From: Actibacterium naphthalenivorans
Lineage (GTDB): Bacteria > Pseudomonadota > Alphaproteobacteria > Rhodobacterales > Rhodobacteraceae
Length of the DNA stretch: 64,000 bases
Direction: 5' to 3'
NCBI RefSeq assembly: GCF_014196965.1
Contig: NZ_JACIEQ010000004.1
Span: forward strand, 186,001-250,000
The notes under the pieces: generated by a model
Told to the model about the DNA's origin: nothing
The model's input: only the letters and a program-made list of their open reading frames with translations
Database searches by the model: none
Position numbers and translations under genes: made by a program
In this document: piece after piece, positions 21,193-30,582 of the stretch
Layout of the letters: each line of letters begins with the position of its first letter
Numbering within the stretch: the stretch's first letter is position 1

Positions 21193-21297
21193 AATTTCCT
21201 CCCGAATCTGGCACCGGAGTGCGCAACAATCTTGCTATCCCAGACTCATTCAGATTATAGAATTTAATAAGCTGTAATTCGCATTAAGGAAAATCTA
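21193..21297. promoter_or_regulatory. cbbF/cbbR divergent control region with likely CbbR sites
   Basis: This 105-bp AT-rich gap separates cbbF and cbbR. TTAT-N8-ATAA (21255-21270) fits the T-N11-A core bound by LysR-type regulators, and a partly overlapping TTAAT-N14-ATTAA (21264-21287) sits nearer cbbR. CbbR normally binds here, activating cbbF and limiting its own gene. The exact bound bases are inference. Confidence 0.6.
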
Positions 21298-22218
21298 ATG
21301 ACCAAGCCCGAAGCGGTTACTTTCAAGCAGTTACGTGCGCTGGGGGCCGTGGCGGCCTGCGGCTCGATAACGCAGGCGGCCGAGGCGCTGGGCCTGACCC
21401 CGCCGGCGGTGCATACCCAGCTGCGCCTGCTGGAGGAGAATTTCGCCAGCAAACTGCTGCACCGCAGCGCCAGCGGCGGGGCGCAGCTCACCCGTCAGGG
21501 CCAGACCGTGCTGTCGGCCGCGCAGGTGATCGAGGCCACGCTGGCCTCCTGCGCCGGGCATGTGCGCGCCCTCAACAGCGGGATGGAAGGGCTGGTGGTG
21601 CTGGGCATCGTGTCCACCGGCAAATATTTTGCGCCGGCGCTGGTGGCGCGGCTGCAGGCGGTCTATCCGAAAATCGAGGTGCAGATGAAGGTCGGCAACC
21701 GCGACAGCGTTGTCGCATGGCTGCAGAACGGTTCCATCGACATGGCGATCATGGGCCGCCCGCCGCGCAGCCCCGCCGTGTCCTCCCTGCCGCTGGGCCC
21801 GCACCCGCACGTGCTGATCGCGCCGCCCGACCACCCGCTGGCAGGGCCGGGGATGGTCCCGCCCGACGCGCTGATGAACGAAACCTTTCTGGCGCGCGAG
21901 GAAGGTTCGGGCACGCGTATCCTGATGGTGCGGTATCTGGATCGCGTGGGGCAGGGCACGACCTACAAGATCGTCGAGATCGGCACCAACGAGACCATCA
22001 AGCAGGCGGTCATCGCGGGGCTCGGCATCGCGCTGATCTCGCGCCACACGGTCACCGAGGAGCTGCGCGCCGGGCGCCTTGTCGAACTGAACATCGAAGG
22101 GCTGCCCATCGTGCGGCAATGGTTCCTGCTGCACCGTTCGGATGTCGAGCTGAGCGCGGCCAGCCAGCGGGTGCAACGCTTCATCGCCGATCAGAACGGC
22201 GCGTTCCTTCCGGTCTGA
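21298..22218 (+). CDS. cbbR: CbbR, LysR-type activator of the cbb operon
   Basis: A 306-residue LysR regulator with an N-terminal helix-turn-helix (FKQLRALGAVAACGSITQAA, then LGLTPPAVHTQLRLLE) and a substrate-binding-like effector domain. Divergent placement from cbbF and overall similarity to CbbR make the assignment firm. CbbR senses metabolites such as RuBP or NADPH in other bacteria; the ligand here cannot be read from sequence. Confidence 0.93.
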   Translation: MTKPEAVTFKQLRALGAVAACGSITQAAEALGLTPPAVHTQLRLLEENFASKLLHRSASGGAQLTRQGQTVLSAAQVIEATLASCAGHVRALNSGMEGLVVLGIVSTGKYFAPALVARLQAVYPKIEVQMKVGNRDSVVAWLQNGSIDMAIMGRPPRSPAVSSLPLGPHPHVLIAPPDHPLAGPGMVPPDALMNETFLAREEGSGTRILMVRYLDRVGQGTTYKIVEIGTNETIKQAVIAGLGIALISRHTVTEELRAGRLVELNIEGLPIVRQWFLLHRSDVELSAASQRVQRFIADQNGAFLPV

Positions 22219-22242
22219 GCGCGAATTGTCCCGTGGCGACCC

Positions 22243-22273
22243 TTGACCTTCCAGTAACTGGAAGCACTATCTT
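22243..22273 (+). promoter_or_regulatory. CueR-type copper promoter and operator
   Basis: TTGACC (22243-22248) and TATCTT (22268-22273) are 19 bp apart, the long spacer typical of MerR-family promoters. The spacer holds the dyad CTTCC-AGTAACT-GGAAG, which is very close to the known CueR operator. It directly precedes copA. Confidence 0.9.
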
Positions 22274-22300
22274 CGGCAGGACCTGAAAAGGAGCCCGGCC

Positions 22301-24730
22301 ATGAGCGCCATGCAAACCACCCGTTTCCGCATCGAAGGACTGAACTGCGCCTCTTGCGTGCGCCGCGCCGAAACCGCGCTGGCCGCCGTGCCGGAGGTGG
22401 AGCAGGCATCGGTGAACCTCGCCTCGGAAACCGCCGAAGTGTCCTATACCGGCCCACTGGATACCGTGCTGGAGGCCGTGAAGAACGCGGGCTTCGGCGT
22501 GGATACGCAAGAGGCGGTATTCAATGTCAGCGGCGCCAGCTGCGCGTCCTGCGTGGGCCGCATCGAAAAGGCGGCGCTGGCCGAGCCGGGGGTTCTGGGC
22601 GCCTCAATGAACCTGGCCTCGGGGCAGCTTCGGGTGCAGATGGCGGGGGGCGATGCCGCCGCCGTTGCCGCCGCCGTTTCCGCGGCGGGCTATGAGGCCG
22701 TGCCCGAACAGGCCGGCGACGCCCCCGCCGAAGACCGGCAGGAGGCCGAGGCGCAGGCCCTGCGCCGCGATCTTCTGATCGCCGCCGGGCTGACCCTGCC
22801 GGTGGTGATCCTCGCCATGGGCGGCCACCTGTTCCCGGCGTTTCATGCCTTCATCGGACAGACCATCGGCCACACGGCCGCGAATGTGATCCAGTTCGCC
22901 CTGACCACGCTGGTCCTGGCCTGGCCCGGCCAGCGGTTCTTCCGCAAGGGCGTGCCGCTGCTGCTGCGCCGCGCGCCCGACATGAATTCGCTGGTGGTGC
23001 TGGGCACCTCGGCCGCCTGGGCCTATTCCACCCTGGCCACCTTCGCGCCCTCCGTGCTGCCCGAGGGCACGCGCAATGTCTATTTCGAGGCGGCGGCGGT
23101 GATCGTCACGCTGATCCTGCTGGGCCGGATGCTCGAGGCACGGGCCAAGGGCCGCACCGGCTCCGCCATCCGCGCGCTGATGGGGCTGCGCCCCGACACC
23201 GCGCGCGTGATCGGCGCGAACGGCCCCGAAGAGCGCCCGATAGAGGCGATCCGCGTGGGCGACCTGATCCAGTTGCGGCCCGGCGAGCGGGTGGCGACCG
23301 ATGGCGAGGTGACCGAGGGGCAGTCCTTCGTTGACGAGGCGATGATCACCGGCGAGCCGCTGCCGGTTGAAAAAGGCCCCGGCGACCCGCTGACCGGTGG
23401 CACGATCAACGGGCAGGGCGCGCTGACCTTCCGCGCCACGCGCGTGGGGCGTGATACGGTGCTGGCCCGGATCATCGCGATGGTGCAACAGGCCCAGGGC
23501 GCGAAACTGCCGATCCAGGGGATGGTCGACCGGATCACCGCCTGGTTCGTGCCGGCGGTTCTGGCCGCGGCGCTGCTGACCGTTCTGGCATGGCTGGTGT
23601 TCGGCCCGCAGCCCGCGCTGGCGCTGGCGCTGGTGTCGGGCGTTTCGGTGCTGATCATCGCCTGCCCCTGCGCCATGGGCCTGGCGACGCCGACGTCGAT
23701 CATGGTCGGGACCGGGCGCGCGGCGGAACTCGGCGTGCTGTTCCGGCGCGGCGACGCGCTGCAGGCGTTGCAATCCGTGCGCGTGATCGCCTTCGACAAG
23801 ACAGGCACGCTGACCGAAGGCTGCCCCGCGCTGACCTCGATCACCGTGGCCGAGGGGGTCGAACGGGCGGATGTGCTGGCCCGGGTCGCCGCGGCCGAGG
23901 CGTTTTCCGAACATCCCATCGCACGGGCCATCGTGGCAGAGGCGGGGCCCGAGGCCGCCCCGCCCGCAGAAGGGTTTCAGGCGCTGCCGGGCTTCGGCCT
24001 GCGCGCGACAGTGGGCGGGGCCGCGGTGCTGGTCGGCGCCGAACGGCTGATGGCGCGGGAAGGCATCGCGCTGGGGGCGCTGTCGGCGAAGGGCGCGGAA
24101 CTGGCCCGGACGGGCGCGACCCCGGTCTACGCGGCGATCGACGGGCGCGCGGCGGCGGTGATCGGCGTGTCGGACCCGGTGAAACCCTCGGCCAGGGCCG
24201 CCATCGCCGCGCTGCACGCGCGCGGGGTGAAAACCGCGATGATCACGGGCGACGCGCAGGCCACGGCCAATGCCATCGCCGCCGATCTGGGCATCGACCA
24301 TGTGGTGGCCGAGGTTCTGCCCGAAGGCAAGGTCGCCGCTGTCGAAGAGCTGATGGCGCATGGCCGCCTGGCCTTCGTGGGCGATGGCATCAACGACGCG
24401 CCGGCGCTGGCCCGCGCCGACATCGGCATCGCCATCGGCACCGGAACCGATGTGGCGATCGAGGCGGCGGATGTGGTGCTGATGTCGGGCGATGTGGCGG
24501 GCGTGGTCAACGCGCTGGAAATCAGCCGCCGCACCATGGGCAACATCCGGCAGAACCTGTTCTGGGCCTTCGGCTACAACGTGCTGCTGATCCCGGTCGC
24601 GGCGGGGGTGCTGGCCATCTTCGGCGGGCCGCTGTTGTCACCGATTCTGGCGGCCGCGGCCATGGCGCTGTCTTCGGTCTTCGTGGTGTCGAACGCGCTG
24701 CGGCTGCGGTTCGTCAGGGGCGCGGCATGA
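22301..24730 (+). CDS. copA: Copper-exporting P1B-type ATPase
   Basis: An 809-residue heavy-metal P-type ATPase that pumps Cu(I) out of the cytoplasm. Two N-terminal HMA domains carry CASC at 16-19 and at 81-84. The membrane CPC motif is in IACPCAMGLATPTS, the phosphorylation site is FDKTGTLTEG, the HP dipeptide is in FSEHPIARAI, and the hinge is FVGDGINDAPAL. AGGAG lies upstream of the ATG. It is controlled by the CueR-type promoter ahead of it and coupled to cueR by an ATGA overlap. Confidence 0.96.
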   Translation: MSAMQTTRFRIEGLNCASCVRRAETALAAVPEVEQASVNLASETAEVSYTGPLDTVLEAVKNAGFGVDTQEAVFNVSGASCASCVGRIEKAALAEPGVLGASMNLASGQLRVQMAGGDAAAVAAAVSAAGYEAVPEQAGDAPAEDRQEAEAQALRRDLLIAAGLTLPVVILAMGGHLFPAFHAFIGQTIGHTAANVIQFALTTLVLAWPGQRFFRKGVPLLLRRAPDMNSLVVLGTSAAWAYSTLATFAPSVLPEGTRNVYFEAAAVIVTLILLGRMLEARAKGRTGSAIRALMGLRPDTARVIGANGPEERPIEAIRVGDLIQLRPGERVATDGEVTEGQSFVDEAMITGEPLPVEKGPGDPLTGGTINGQGALTFRATRVGRDTVLARIIAMVQQAQGAKLPIQGMVDRITAWFVPAVLAAALLTVLAWLVFGPQPALALALVSGVSVLIIACPCAMGLATPTSIMVGTGRAAELGVLFRRGDALQALQSVRVIAFDKTGTLTEGCPALTSITVAEGVERADVLARVAAAEAFSEHPIARAIVAEAGPEAAPPAEGFQALPGFGLRATVGGAAVLVGAERLMAREGIALGALSAKGAELARTGATPVYAAIDGRAAAVIGVSDPVKPSARAAIAALHARGVKTAMITGDAQATANAIAADLGIDHVVAEVLPEGKVAAVEELMAHGRLAFVGDGINDAPALARADIGIAIGTGTDVAIEAADVVLMSGDVAGVVNALEISRRTMGNIRQNLFWAFGYNVLLIPVAAGVLAIFGGPLLSPILAAAAMALSSVFVVSNALRLRFVRGAA

Positions 24731-25119
24731 ATATCAGCCAGGCCGCCACCCGGGCGGGCCTTCCGGCAAAGACCATCCGCTATTACGAAGAGATCGGGCT
24801 GATCACCCCCGGCAGGGGCGCCAACGGGTATCGCGATTTTTCACAGACGGATGTGCACAATCTGCGCTTCCTTGCCCGCGCCCGGTCGCTCGGGTTCACG
24901 ATCGAGGAATGCCGCGCGCTTCTGACGCTCTATGCCGACAAGGGCCGGGCCAGCGGCGATGTCAAACGCATCGCGCAGAAACATCTGGAGCAGATCGACA
25001 GCAAGATCGCGGAGCTTCGGTCGATGCGCGCCACACTGTCCGACCTGATTTCCGCCTGTGCGGGTGATCACCGCCCGGATTGCCCGATCCTGACAGGGTT
25101 GGCGGGAGAAAGCCGCTGA
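24727..25119 (+). CDS. cueR: CueR-like MerR-family copper sensor
   Basis: A 130-residue MerR regulator with an N-terminal winged helix (ATRAGLPAKTIRYYEEIGLI), a long dimerisation helix and a C-terminal CX7C pair (C111 and C119, CAGDHRPDC) that matches the Cu(I)-binding loop of CueR. It overlaps copA by 4 bp and would act on the promoter at 22243-22273. Confidence 0.93.
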   Translation: MNISQAATRAGLPAKTIRYYEEIGLITPGRGANGYRDFSQTDVHNLRFLARARSLGFTIEECRALLTLYADKGRASGDVKRIAQKHLEQIDSKIAELRSMRATLSDLISACAGDHRPDCPILTGLAGESR

Positions 25120-25122
25120 CCC

Positions 25123-25219
25123 TTTCATCTTTCGGGAAATATCCCCGCCGGAGGCAAGAATGTTTCTGTCCGGACCTTGGTTTTCTTGCCTCCGGCGGGG
25201 ATATTTCGGGAAAGATGAA
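25123..25219. repeat. Long inverted repeat (TTTCATCTTTC family), copy B
   Basis: A 38-nt left arm (25123-25160: TTTCATCTTTC, GGG, AAATATCCCCGCCGGAGG, CAAGAA) is mirrored at 25183-25219 with a 22-nt spacer. It lies between the convergent cueR and permease genes, where it can act as a two-way terminator. It shares both arm sequences with copy A at 11971-12069. Confidence 0.85.
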
Positions 25220-25228
25220 GGCGCTTCG

Positions 25229-25717
25229 TCAGAACAGCAGAAGCCATGCCCCCAGCAGAATGGGAAGCGGCAGAGAGGCCGCGCTGCGGAACAACAGGAA
25301 GCGGCGGCCCATGAAGGGAAGTTCATAGGCGATCGAACGGTTCAGGTTCATCACCGACCATGATGTGACATAGGCGATCAGCGGCGCCCAGCCCGCGCCC
25401 GCCTTCAGTGCGGCCGCGCCGATCGCGAAGGCCACGAAGGGGCCGCCCGGTGTCGCGGCGCCGAACAGCGTGGCCAGCAGCACACCCGCGAGGCCCGAGT
25501 TTGCTCCGAAATAGCGATCGATCTGATCCACCGGCAGAAGTTCCGCCAGGAAGCCCGCACCGATCAAGCCTATGAAGATGCGGGGGACCATGAACAGGAA
25601 GGTGGATTTGCCGCGGGCATAGACCGCGGGCAGGCTTTCGGGTGCCTGTGTCTTCAGGCGGCGCAGCATCAAAAGCGCCAGCGCCCAGAGCAGGATGGTT
25701 CCGATCAGGATGTTCAT
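25229..25717 (-). CDS. Half-size membrane permease, second of a pair
   Basis: A 162-residue hydrophobic protein with about four or five membrane segments. The core GVLLATLFGAATPGGPF and SVMNLNRSIAYELPF recur in the neighbouring permease as GLMIATLAGVVIPGGPS and VLVGLNRTLIWELSF, so the two are paralogous halves that probably pair in the membrane. The style resembles the DUF318/ArsP-type predicted permeases, but I cannot name a substrate. The start at 25717 overlaps the stop of the first half (ATGA). It ends the operon that begins with phnC at 30516, though a different transcript is possible. Confidence 0.65.
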   Translation of the reverse strand: MNILIGTILLWALALLMLRRLKTQAPESLPAVYARGKSTFLFMVPRIFIGLIGAGFLAELLPVDQIDRYFGANSGLAGVLLATLFGAATPGGPFVAFAIGAAALKAGAGWAPLIAYVTSWSVMNLNRSIAYELPFMGRRFLLFRSAASLPLPILLGAWLLLF

Positions 25718-26265
25718 CGTGCTGCACCGTTGATGTAGCGCCGGACGGCCCATCCGATCAGCACCGGCGCGGGCAGCGACAGGGCCACGCGCAGGGCGAC
25801 GAATTCCGGCGGCAGGAAGGACAGCTCCCAGATCAGCGTGCGGTTCAGCCCCACCAGCACCCAGCCCGACACCAGCGCGACCCCCGCGCCCAGATCGGCG
25901 CCGGCGGACATCAGGCCGAGGGTCAGCGGGTAGGTCACGCTGGGCCCGCCGGGGATCACCACACCGGCGAGCGTGGCGATCATCAGCCCGCGCAGCCCGC
26001 TTTCGGGGCCGATCAGCGCCTGGATACGGCGCTGCGACATCAGCAGGGGCAGGCAGGAGGCGATGAGGATGCCAGCCAGGATTTTCGGCAGCAGCATCAC
26101 GGCGAAGCCGGTTTCGATCAGAAGGATCTCCCGGAACTTGTCGCCGCCTTTCAGCCACCAAACCCCGGCGCCGCCGGCAACGGCGAGGGCGGTGATGAAG
26201 ATCAGGCTGCCGTCGATGAGTTTGCGCGGCGTGCTGGAGCCGGGAGAGGGCGGATCGGGTTGCAT
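25714..26265 (-). CDS. Half-size membrane permease, first of a pair
   Basis: A 183-residue membrane protein with about four or five hydrophobic segments, from LIFITALAVAGGAGVWWL near the N-terminus to the LPAPVLIGWAVRR C-terminus. It contains the PGGP and NRTLIWE motifs shared with the following permease. The start MQPDPPSPG at 26265 is chosen because the longer reading is proline/arginine-rich and runs into the acetyltransferase gene; an ATG at 26325 is also possible. The substrate is unknown. The position after a phosphonate importer suggests a role in handling phosphonate, phosphate or a related product (inference). Confidence 0.6.
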   Translation of the reverse strand: MQPDPPSPGSSTPRKLIDGSLIFITALAVAGGAGVWWLKGGDKFREILLIETGFAVMLLPKILAGILIASCLPLLMSQRRIQALIGPESGLRGLMIATLAGVVIPGGPSVTYPLTLGLMSAGADLGAGVALVSGWVLVGLNRTLIWELSFLPPEFVALRVALSLPAPVLIGWAVRRYINGAAR

Positions 26266-26311
26266 GGCTGCGGGTTTCGCATGGGGCGAGCGCCCGCGCA
26301 ATGGGCTGGCG

Positions 26312-26950
26312 TCAGAGGGTGCCATTGCGGCAGGCCGAAATGAAATCGTCGATCCCGAGCGCGCGGATATCGGGCAGGGCATTCGCAAATCGATCCCGGG
26401 GCCAATCCCACCAGGCGATGTCCAGCAGCGCCTCGGCCTGGGCCTCGGAAAACCGGCGGCGGATGGGGCGGGCGGGCACGCCGCCGGTGATGGTATAGGG
26501 CGCCACGTCGCGCGTGACCACCGCGCCCGCCCCGACCACGGCGCCGGTGCCGATGGTCACGCCCGCAGTCACCGTCACCCCGTGACCGAGCCACACGTCA
26601 TGGCCCAGCGTCACCCAGTCGTCGCGGCGCCAGGCGAAGAAACCGTGATCGTCCTCGCCCAGCCCGTAGGCCTGCGACCGGTAGACCGAATGGTGCTGGC
26701 AGGCGCGCCAGGTGGGGTGGTTGCCGGGGTTGAGCCGGGTCTGGTTGGCGATCGAGCAGAACTTGCCGATCGTGCTCCAGACCACGTGGCAATCCTGGGT
26801 GATGTAGGAGTAATCGCCCATCTCGGCCTGTTTCATCACGGTGCCGCGGCCGACCTCTGTCCAGGCGCCGAGGGTGCACTCGGTCACGTGCGCCCCGGGG
26901 TGGATCGTGGGGGCCTCTGTGAGCGGTGCTTTGGTGCCTGCGCCGCTCAC
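26312..26950 (-). CDS. Phosphonate-linked hexapeptide-repeat acetyltransferase
   Basis: A 212-residue left-handed beta-helix acyltransferase. Hexapeptide turns are clear in [18 protein letters not shown] and [20 protein letters not shown], with the xenobiotic-acetyltransferase-like loop ([20 protein letters not shown]) and the [11 protein letters not shown]-terminal motif. It resembles the transferase family often found in phosphonate operons (TIGR03308 type). A GTG start at 26950 overlaps the phnE stop; an ATG at 26965 inside phnE is an alternative. It may acetylate an aminoalkylphosphonate, as PhnO does, but this is inference. Confidence 0.78.
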   Translation of the reverse strand: MSGAGTKAPLTEAPTIHPGAHVTECTLGAWTEVGRGTVMKQAEMGDYSYITQDCHVVWSTIGKFCSIANQTRLNPGNHPTWRACQHHSVYRSQAYGLGEDDHGFFAWRRDDWVTLGHDVWLGHGVTVTAGVTIGTGAVVGAGAVVTRDVAPYTITGGVPARPIRRRFSEAQAEALLDIAWWDWPRDRFANALPDIRALGIDDFISACRNGTL

Positions 26951-27804
26951 CGCGCGCCTTCCCATTTGCCGATGAACCGGGCGCGGAGCAGGCCCGATGC
27001 CCAGTCGATGGCATAGACCATCAGGATGATCAGGAAGATGATCGACCAGGCTTCGTCCCATCTGTAGGCGGCGATGCGGTCGGACAGCAGAAACCCGATG
27101 CCGCCGGCGCCGACGATGCCCAGAATGGTGCCGGAGCGGACGTTGGATTCGAAATTGTAGAGCACGATCGACAGGATCACCGGCATCACCTGTGGCATCA
27201 CGCCAAAGCGCACCGATTGCACCCGCGATCCGCCCGAGGCGACGACGCCCTCGACCGGTTTTCTGGACGTGTTCTCGATTGCTTCGGAAAAGAGCTTGGC
27301 GAAGGTGCCGATTTCGCTGACCGCGATGGCCAGAACGCCGGGCAGGGGCCCCAGGCCGAAGGCGCGGATGAAGATCAGCGCCAGGATCAGCACCTCGAAG
27401 GCGCGGATGATGTCATAGCCGCGCCGGGTGCCAAGGCGCAGGGCGTTCATCCGGTTGATGTTCTTGGCCCCCAGAAACGACAGCGGAAAGGCGATGACCG
27501 CGCCCAGCAGCGTGCCGAGAAAGGCCATCGACAGGGTTTCGCCCAGCCCCTTTAGGATTTCCGAGAACGCCTCCCAGCTTTTCCAGACATGCGGCGGGAA
27601 CATGAAGCTGATCACCCGGCCCAGACGGCCAAGCCCTGTCCAGATCCGTTCGGGTGAAAAATCGAAAGCGTAGAAGCACCAGCCGAACAGGCCGATGAAA
27701 AGCGCCCAGAGCGCATAGCGGCGGATGCGCACCGGCAGCGGCGCCTGAAAGGCCAGCGGCAATTCGGCCCGGGCGGCGGCGATCTGAGCAGCGGTTACGG
27801 TCAT
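26947..27804 (-). CDS. phnE: Phosphonate ABC transporter permease PhnE, second copy
   Basis: A 285-residue inner-membrane permease of a phosphate/phosphonate importer. The binding-protein-dependent transport motif is seen in [18 protein letters not shown] and the [22 protein letters not shown]-type region. It overlaps the upstream phnE by 4 bp (ATGA) and the acetyltransferase start by 4 bp. Two PhnE genes per operon are common in alphaproteobacteria, where they form a heterodimer. Confidence 0.92.
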   Translation of the reverse strand: MTVTAAQIAAARAELPLAFQAPLPVRIRRYALWALFIGLFGWCFYAFDFSPERIWTGLGRLGRVISFMFPPHVWKSWEAFSEILKGLGETLSMAFLGTLLGAVIAFPLSFLGAKNINRMNALRLGTRRGYDIIRAFEVLILALIFIRAFGLGPLPGVLAIAVSEIGTFAKLFSEAIENTSRKPVEGVVASGGSRVQSVRFGVMPQVMPVILSIVLYNFESNVRSGTILGIVGAGGIGFLLSDRIAAYRWDEAWSIIFLIILMVYAIDWASGLLRARFIGKWEGAR

Positions 27805-28721
27805 GCGGACTGTCCCATGTCGATGATGCGGTGGCGCAGCTTTTCCGAGCCATAGTCGATGGCGATCACGGTCAGGAAGATGATCAGGAACAGCGCCGAA
27901 AGATCGGTGTATTCCTGCAGGCTCATCGCCTCGCGGAATTCCTGGCCCAGCCCGCCGGCGCCGACATAGCCGATGATCGAGGATGAACGCACGTTGATCT
28001 CGAACCGCAGCAATGTGTAGCTGATGATGTTGGGCAGCACCTGCGGCACCGCGCCATAGCGGATCTGGTCGAACCATGATCCGCCGGCGGCCTTGACGCC
28101 TTCCAGCGGGCGCATGTCGATGTTTTCGTTGACCTCGGAGTAGAGCTTGCCAAGCGCGCCGGTCGCGTGCACCGCGATCGCCAGCACACCGGCCAGGGGG
28201 CCGACCGAAAAGCAGAAGACGAAGATCAGCGCCCAGACCAGATCGGGCACGGTGCGCGCGATCTCCAGATAGCGCCGCGAGAACCACAGCACCCATGTGT
28301 TGGGCGCCAGGTTGCGCGCGGCGGGAAAAGACAGCGCAAAGCCGCCGATCACGCCCAGCGACGTGGCCATGAAGGCGATCAGCACGGTTTCCACCAGCAG
28401 CCGCAGCCAGATCTTCCAGCGCCAGAACCATTCGCCGAAATCGGCCCAGAAACTGTCGAGCCGCAGGGTGGGGATGGTCTTGGCGACATATTCGCCCAGG
28501 CGCGGGATGCCGGCCGGAACGATCCAGCGGTCGGCGCGGGTGCCGTCGGGCAGGGTCACCTGTGTGACCTTGAAGAAATCGCTCAGCTGCGCCGAGAGCA
28601 GGAAGGCGGCGAAGAACAGCATCGATCCCACGGCCCAGCCGATGCGGGCACGGCGGCGCTGAAGCGCGAAGTCGCGGTCGAAGGCCGCGATGGGCGGCAG
28701 GGTGTCGGCGGTGAGTGTCAT
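27801..28721 (-). CDS. phnE: Phosphonate ABC transporter permease PhnE, first copy
   Basis: A 306-residue PhnE permease with a longer periplasmic stretch near residues 50-100 and the usual GALGKLYSEVNENID and SSSIIGYVGAGGLGQEFRE motifs. It partners the second PhnE. It starts just after a terminator-like hairpin that follows phnD, and the sequence in front of its ATG (CTCTTTTTCAC) has no clear ribosome site, so expression is probably lower than that of phnD. Confidence 0.92.
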   Translation of the reverse strand: MTLTADTLPPIAAFDRDFALQRRRARIGWAVGSMLFFAAFLLSAQLSDFFKVTQVTLPDGTRADRWIVPAGIPRLGEYVAKTIPTLRLDSFWADFGEWFWRWKIWLRLLVETVLIAFMATSLGVIGGFALSFPAARNLAPNTWVLWFSRRYLEIARTVPDLVWALIFVFCFSVGPLAGVLAIAVHATGALGKLYSEVNENIDMRPLEGVKAAGGSWFDQIRYGAVPQVLPNIISYTLLRFEINVRSSSIIGYVGAGGLGQEFREAMSLQEYTDLSALFLIIFLTVIAIDYGSEKLRHRIIDMGQSA

Positions 28722-28733
28722 GTGAAAAAGAGG

Positions 28734-28759
28734 CGGGCGGCCCGGTTCCGGGCCGCCCG
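28734..28759 (-). terminator. Intercistronic hairpin between phnD and phnE
   Basis: A perfect 12-bp inverted repeat (CGGGCGGCCCGG, 28734-28745, and its mirror at 28748-28759) with a 2-nt loop. On the minus strand it is followed by CCTCTTTTTC, so it looks like a Rho-independent terminator placed inside the operon. It should lower permease expression relative to the binding protein or protect the phnCD message. Confidence 0.8.
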
Positions 28760-28773
28760 TCTGTCCTTGAGCG

Positions 28774-29679
28774 TTACGAGGAACGGCGCTGTTTCTTCAG
28801 CCAGTCGCGCATGTCGACGATCCACTGATAGCGCTCGTGATCGACGCGGACCCAGCCCTTCTGGGTAGAGGACTCCCCACCCGTCATCTCGACAAAGGCG
28901 TTGTGATCTTTTTCCGGCACCGTTTCGACGGCGGCGGTCATCGCCTCGACCAGATCGTCGGGCAGGTTGGTGCGCGCGGCCAGCGGGCCCGAGGTGATTT
29001 CCGGCGATTTCCAGATCGGGCAGGCGACGCCTTCGTCGATCATCCCCTTGGACACCATGCGCGCGATCACGCCCGAGGTTTCGTTGGTCATGTAGGTCGA
29101 GGCGCTGTCGAACGTGCCGTTGACGACACCCTGAACACCGGCTTCGTGCGAGCCGGAGAAGGGGATCGCCTTGAAATGCTCTTTCGGCTCATAGCCCTGC
29201 TTGGCCATGTTGAAATAGGGCACGGCATAGCCAGAGGTGCTGTCGGGGTCGGCGAAGGCGTGAACCTTGCCCTTCAGATCGTCCAGCGAGGTCAGGCCGC
29301 TGTCGCAGCGGGTGACGACGATGGAGTAATAGCCGGTGGAGCCATCTTTCTGCTGACGGGTCAGCAGCGGCTTCACGCCGCCATTGGTTTCGGTATAGGC
29401 GGCGGCATAGGACGACGAACCGAAGAAGGCGAATTCGATCTGATCGGCGGCCATGGCCTGGATCACGCCGTCATAGGAGCCGGCGGTGAAGATTTCCACG
29501 TCCACGCCCAGTTCTTTCTCGAGGTATTTCTCGAACGGGGTGTAGCGCTGGATCCGGTCTTTCTCGTTCTCGCCAGACAGGATGCCGAACTTGATGACCT
29601 TGTAATCGTCCTTCCAGCCCTCGGCGAGTGCGGGCAGGGCGACCAGGGTGGCCAGGGCGGTGGTGAGCAGAAGACGCAT
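28774..29679 (-). CDS. phnD: Phosphonate-binding periplasmic protein PhnD
   Basis: A 301-residue solute-binding protein with a signal peptide (MRLLLTTALATLVALPALA). The mature part has KFGILSGENEKDRIQRYTPF, the SSSYAAAY ligand loop and FADPDSTSGYAVP, typical of PhnD. It captures phosphonates in the periplasm for PhnE/PhnE and PhnC. GGGAG precedes the ATG. Ligand preference (methyl-, aminoethyl- or other phosphonate) is not readable. Confidence 0.93.
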   Translation of the reverse strand: MRLLLTTALATLVALPALAEGWKDDYKVIKFGILSGENEKDRIQRYTPFEKYLEKELGVDVEIFTAGSYDGVIQAMAADQIEFAFFGSSSYAAAYTETNGGVKPLLTRQQKDGSTGYYSIVVTRCDSGLTSLDDLKGKVHAFADPDSTSGYAVPYFNMAKQGYEPKEHFKAIPFSGSHEAGVQGVVNGTFDSASTYMTNETSGVIARMVSKGMIDEGVACPIWKSPEITSGPLAARTNLPDDLVEAMTAAVETVPEKDHNAFVEMTGGESSTQKGWVRVDHERYQWIVDMRDWLKKQRRSS

Positions 29680-29709
29680 GGGGGTACTCCCTGTTTTGCG
29701 GTTTGGTGG

Positions 29710-30516
29710 TCAGGCCGTCACATGCGGCCGTGCGGCGGTAGAGGTGACGGCCTCGTTGAATTCCATCAGCCCTTCGGTGCCGTAGATGTCGCGCACCACA
29801 CCGTCGGTCAGCTGCGCGGCGGTGCCGTCGAACATAACCCGGCCCGCGCGCATGGCGATGATCCGGTCGCAATAGGCGCGCGCGGTGTCCAGCGTGTGCA
29901 GGTTGACCAGAACGGTCAGCCCGTCTTCGCTGTTGATCGCGGCCAGCGCGTCCATCACCTTGGTGGCATTGGCGGGGTCGAGGCTGGCGATGGGTTCGTC
30001 GGCCAGCATGATCCGGGGCTGTTGTACCAGCGCCTTGGCGATGGCCACGCGCTGCTGCTGGCCGCCTGAAAGCGTTCCGGCGCGTTGCAGCGCCTGCGGC
30101 ACCAGATCAAGCCGGTCCAGCGCCTGAATCGCCATCGTGCGTTCGACGTCGGAGAAATTCATGGTCATCGACGACAGGAACCCGTGATGCGCCAGCCGCC
30201 CGATCAGCACGTTGGTCAGCACATCCAGCCGGTCGACGAGGTTGAACTGCTGAAAGATCATCGCGCAATCGGCGCGCCACTGGCGCAGGGCTCGGCCCCG
30301 GAGCGCGGTGATCTCCTGCCCGCCGAAGCTGACGGAGCCGTCCGAGGGGTCGATCAGCCGGTTGAGCAGGCGCAGCAGGGTGGATTTGCCCGCGCCCGAA
30401 CGGCCGATGACGCCGACGAACTGGCCCGGTTCGATCTCGAGGCTGACGTTGTGCACGGCGTTGGTGTCGCCGAAGGTTTTGGTCAGACCCGAAAGAGTGA
30501 GTGCGTGTTGTGACAT
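29710..30516 (-). CDS. phnC: Phosphonate ABC transporter ATPase PhnC
   Basis: A 268-residue importer ATPase with Walker [10 protein letters not shown], signature [15 protein letters not shown] and Walker [13 protein letters not shown]. Together with phnD and two phnE genes it forms a standard PhnCDE importer. The start [10 protein letters not shown] at 30516 is used; a reading four codons longer is possible. It is the first gene of the minus-strand operon. Confidence 0.93.
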   Translation of the reverse strand: MSQHALTLSGLTKTFGDTNAVHNVSLEIEPGQFVGVIGRSGAGKSTLLRLLNRLIDPSDGSVSFGGQEITALRGRALRQWRADCAMIFQQFNLVDRLDVLTNVLIGRLAHHGFLSSMTMNFSDVERTMAIQALDRLDLVPQALQRAGTLSGGQQQRVAIAKALVQQPRIMLADEPIASLDPANATKVMDALAAINSEDGLTVLVNLHTLDTARAYCDRIIAMRAGRVMFDGTAAQLTDGVVRDIYGTEGLMEFNEAVTSTAARPHVTA

Positions 30517-30582
30517 GGCGCAAACCATCGGACCGGCAAGTAACCGGCGCCTGTCGCTGCGGTGAAATTTGCAAAACGCTGA

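Noticed and set aside
22604-24361. 585-codon frame antisense to copA
   Set aside because: High Arg/His/Gln content and no domain; copA is certain.
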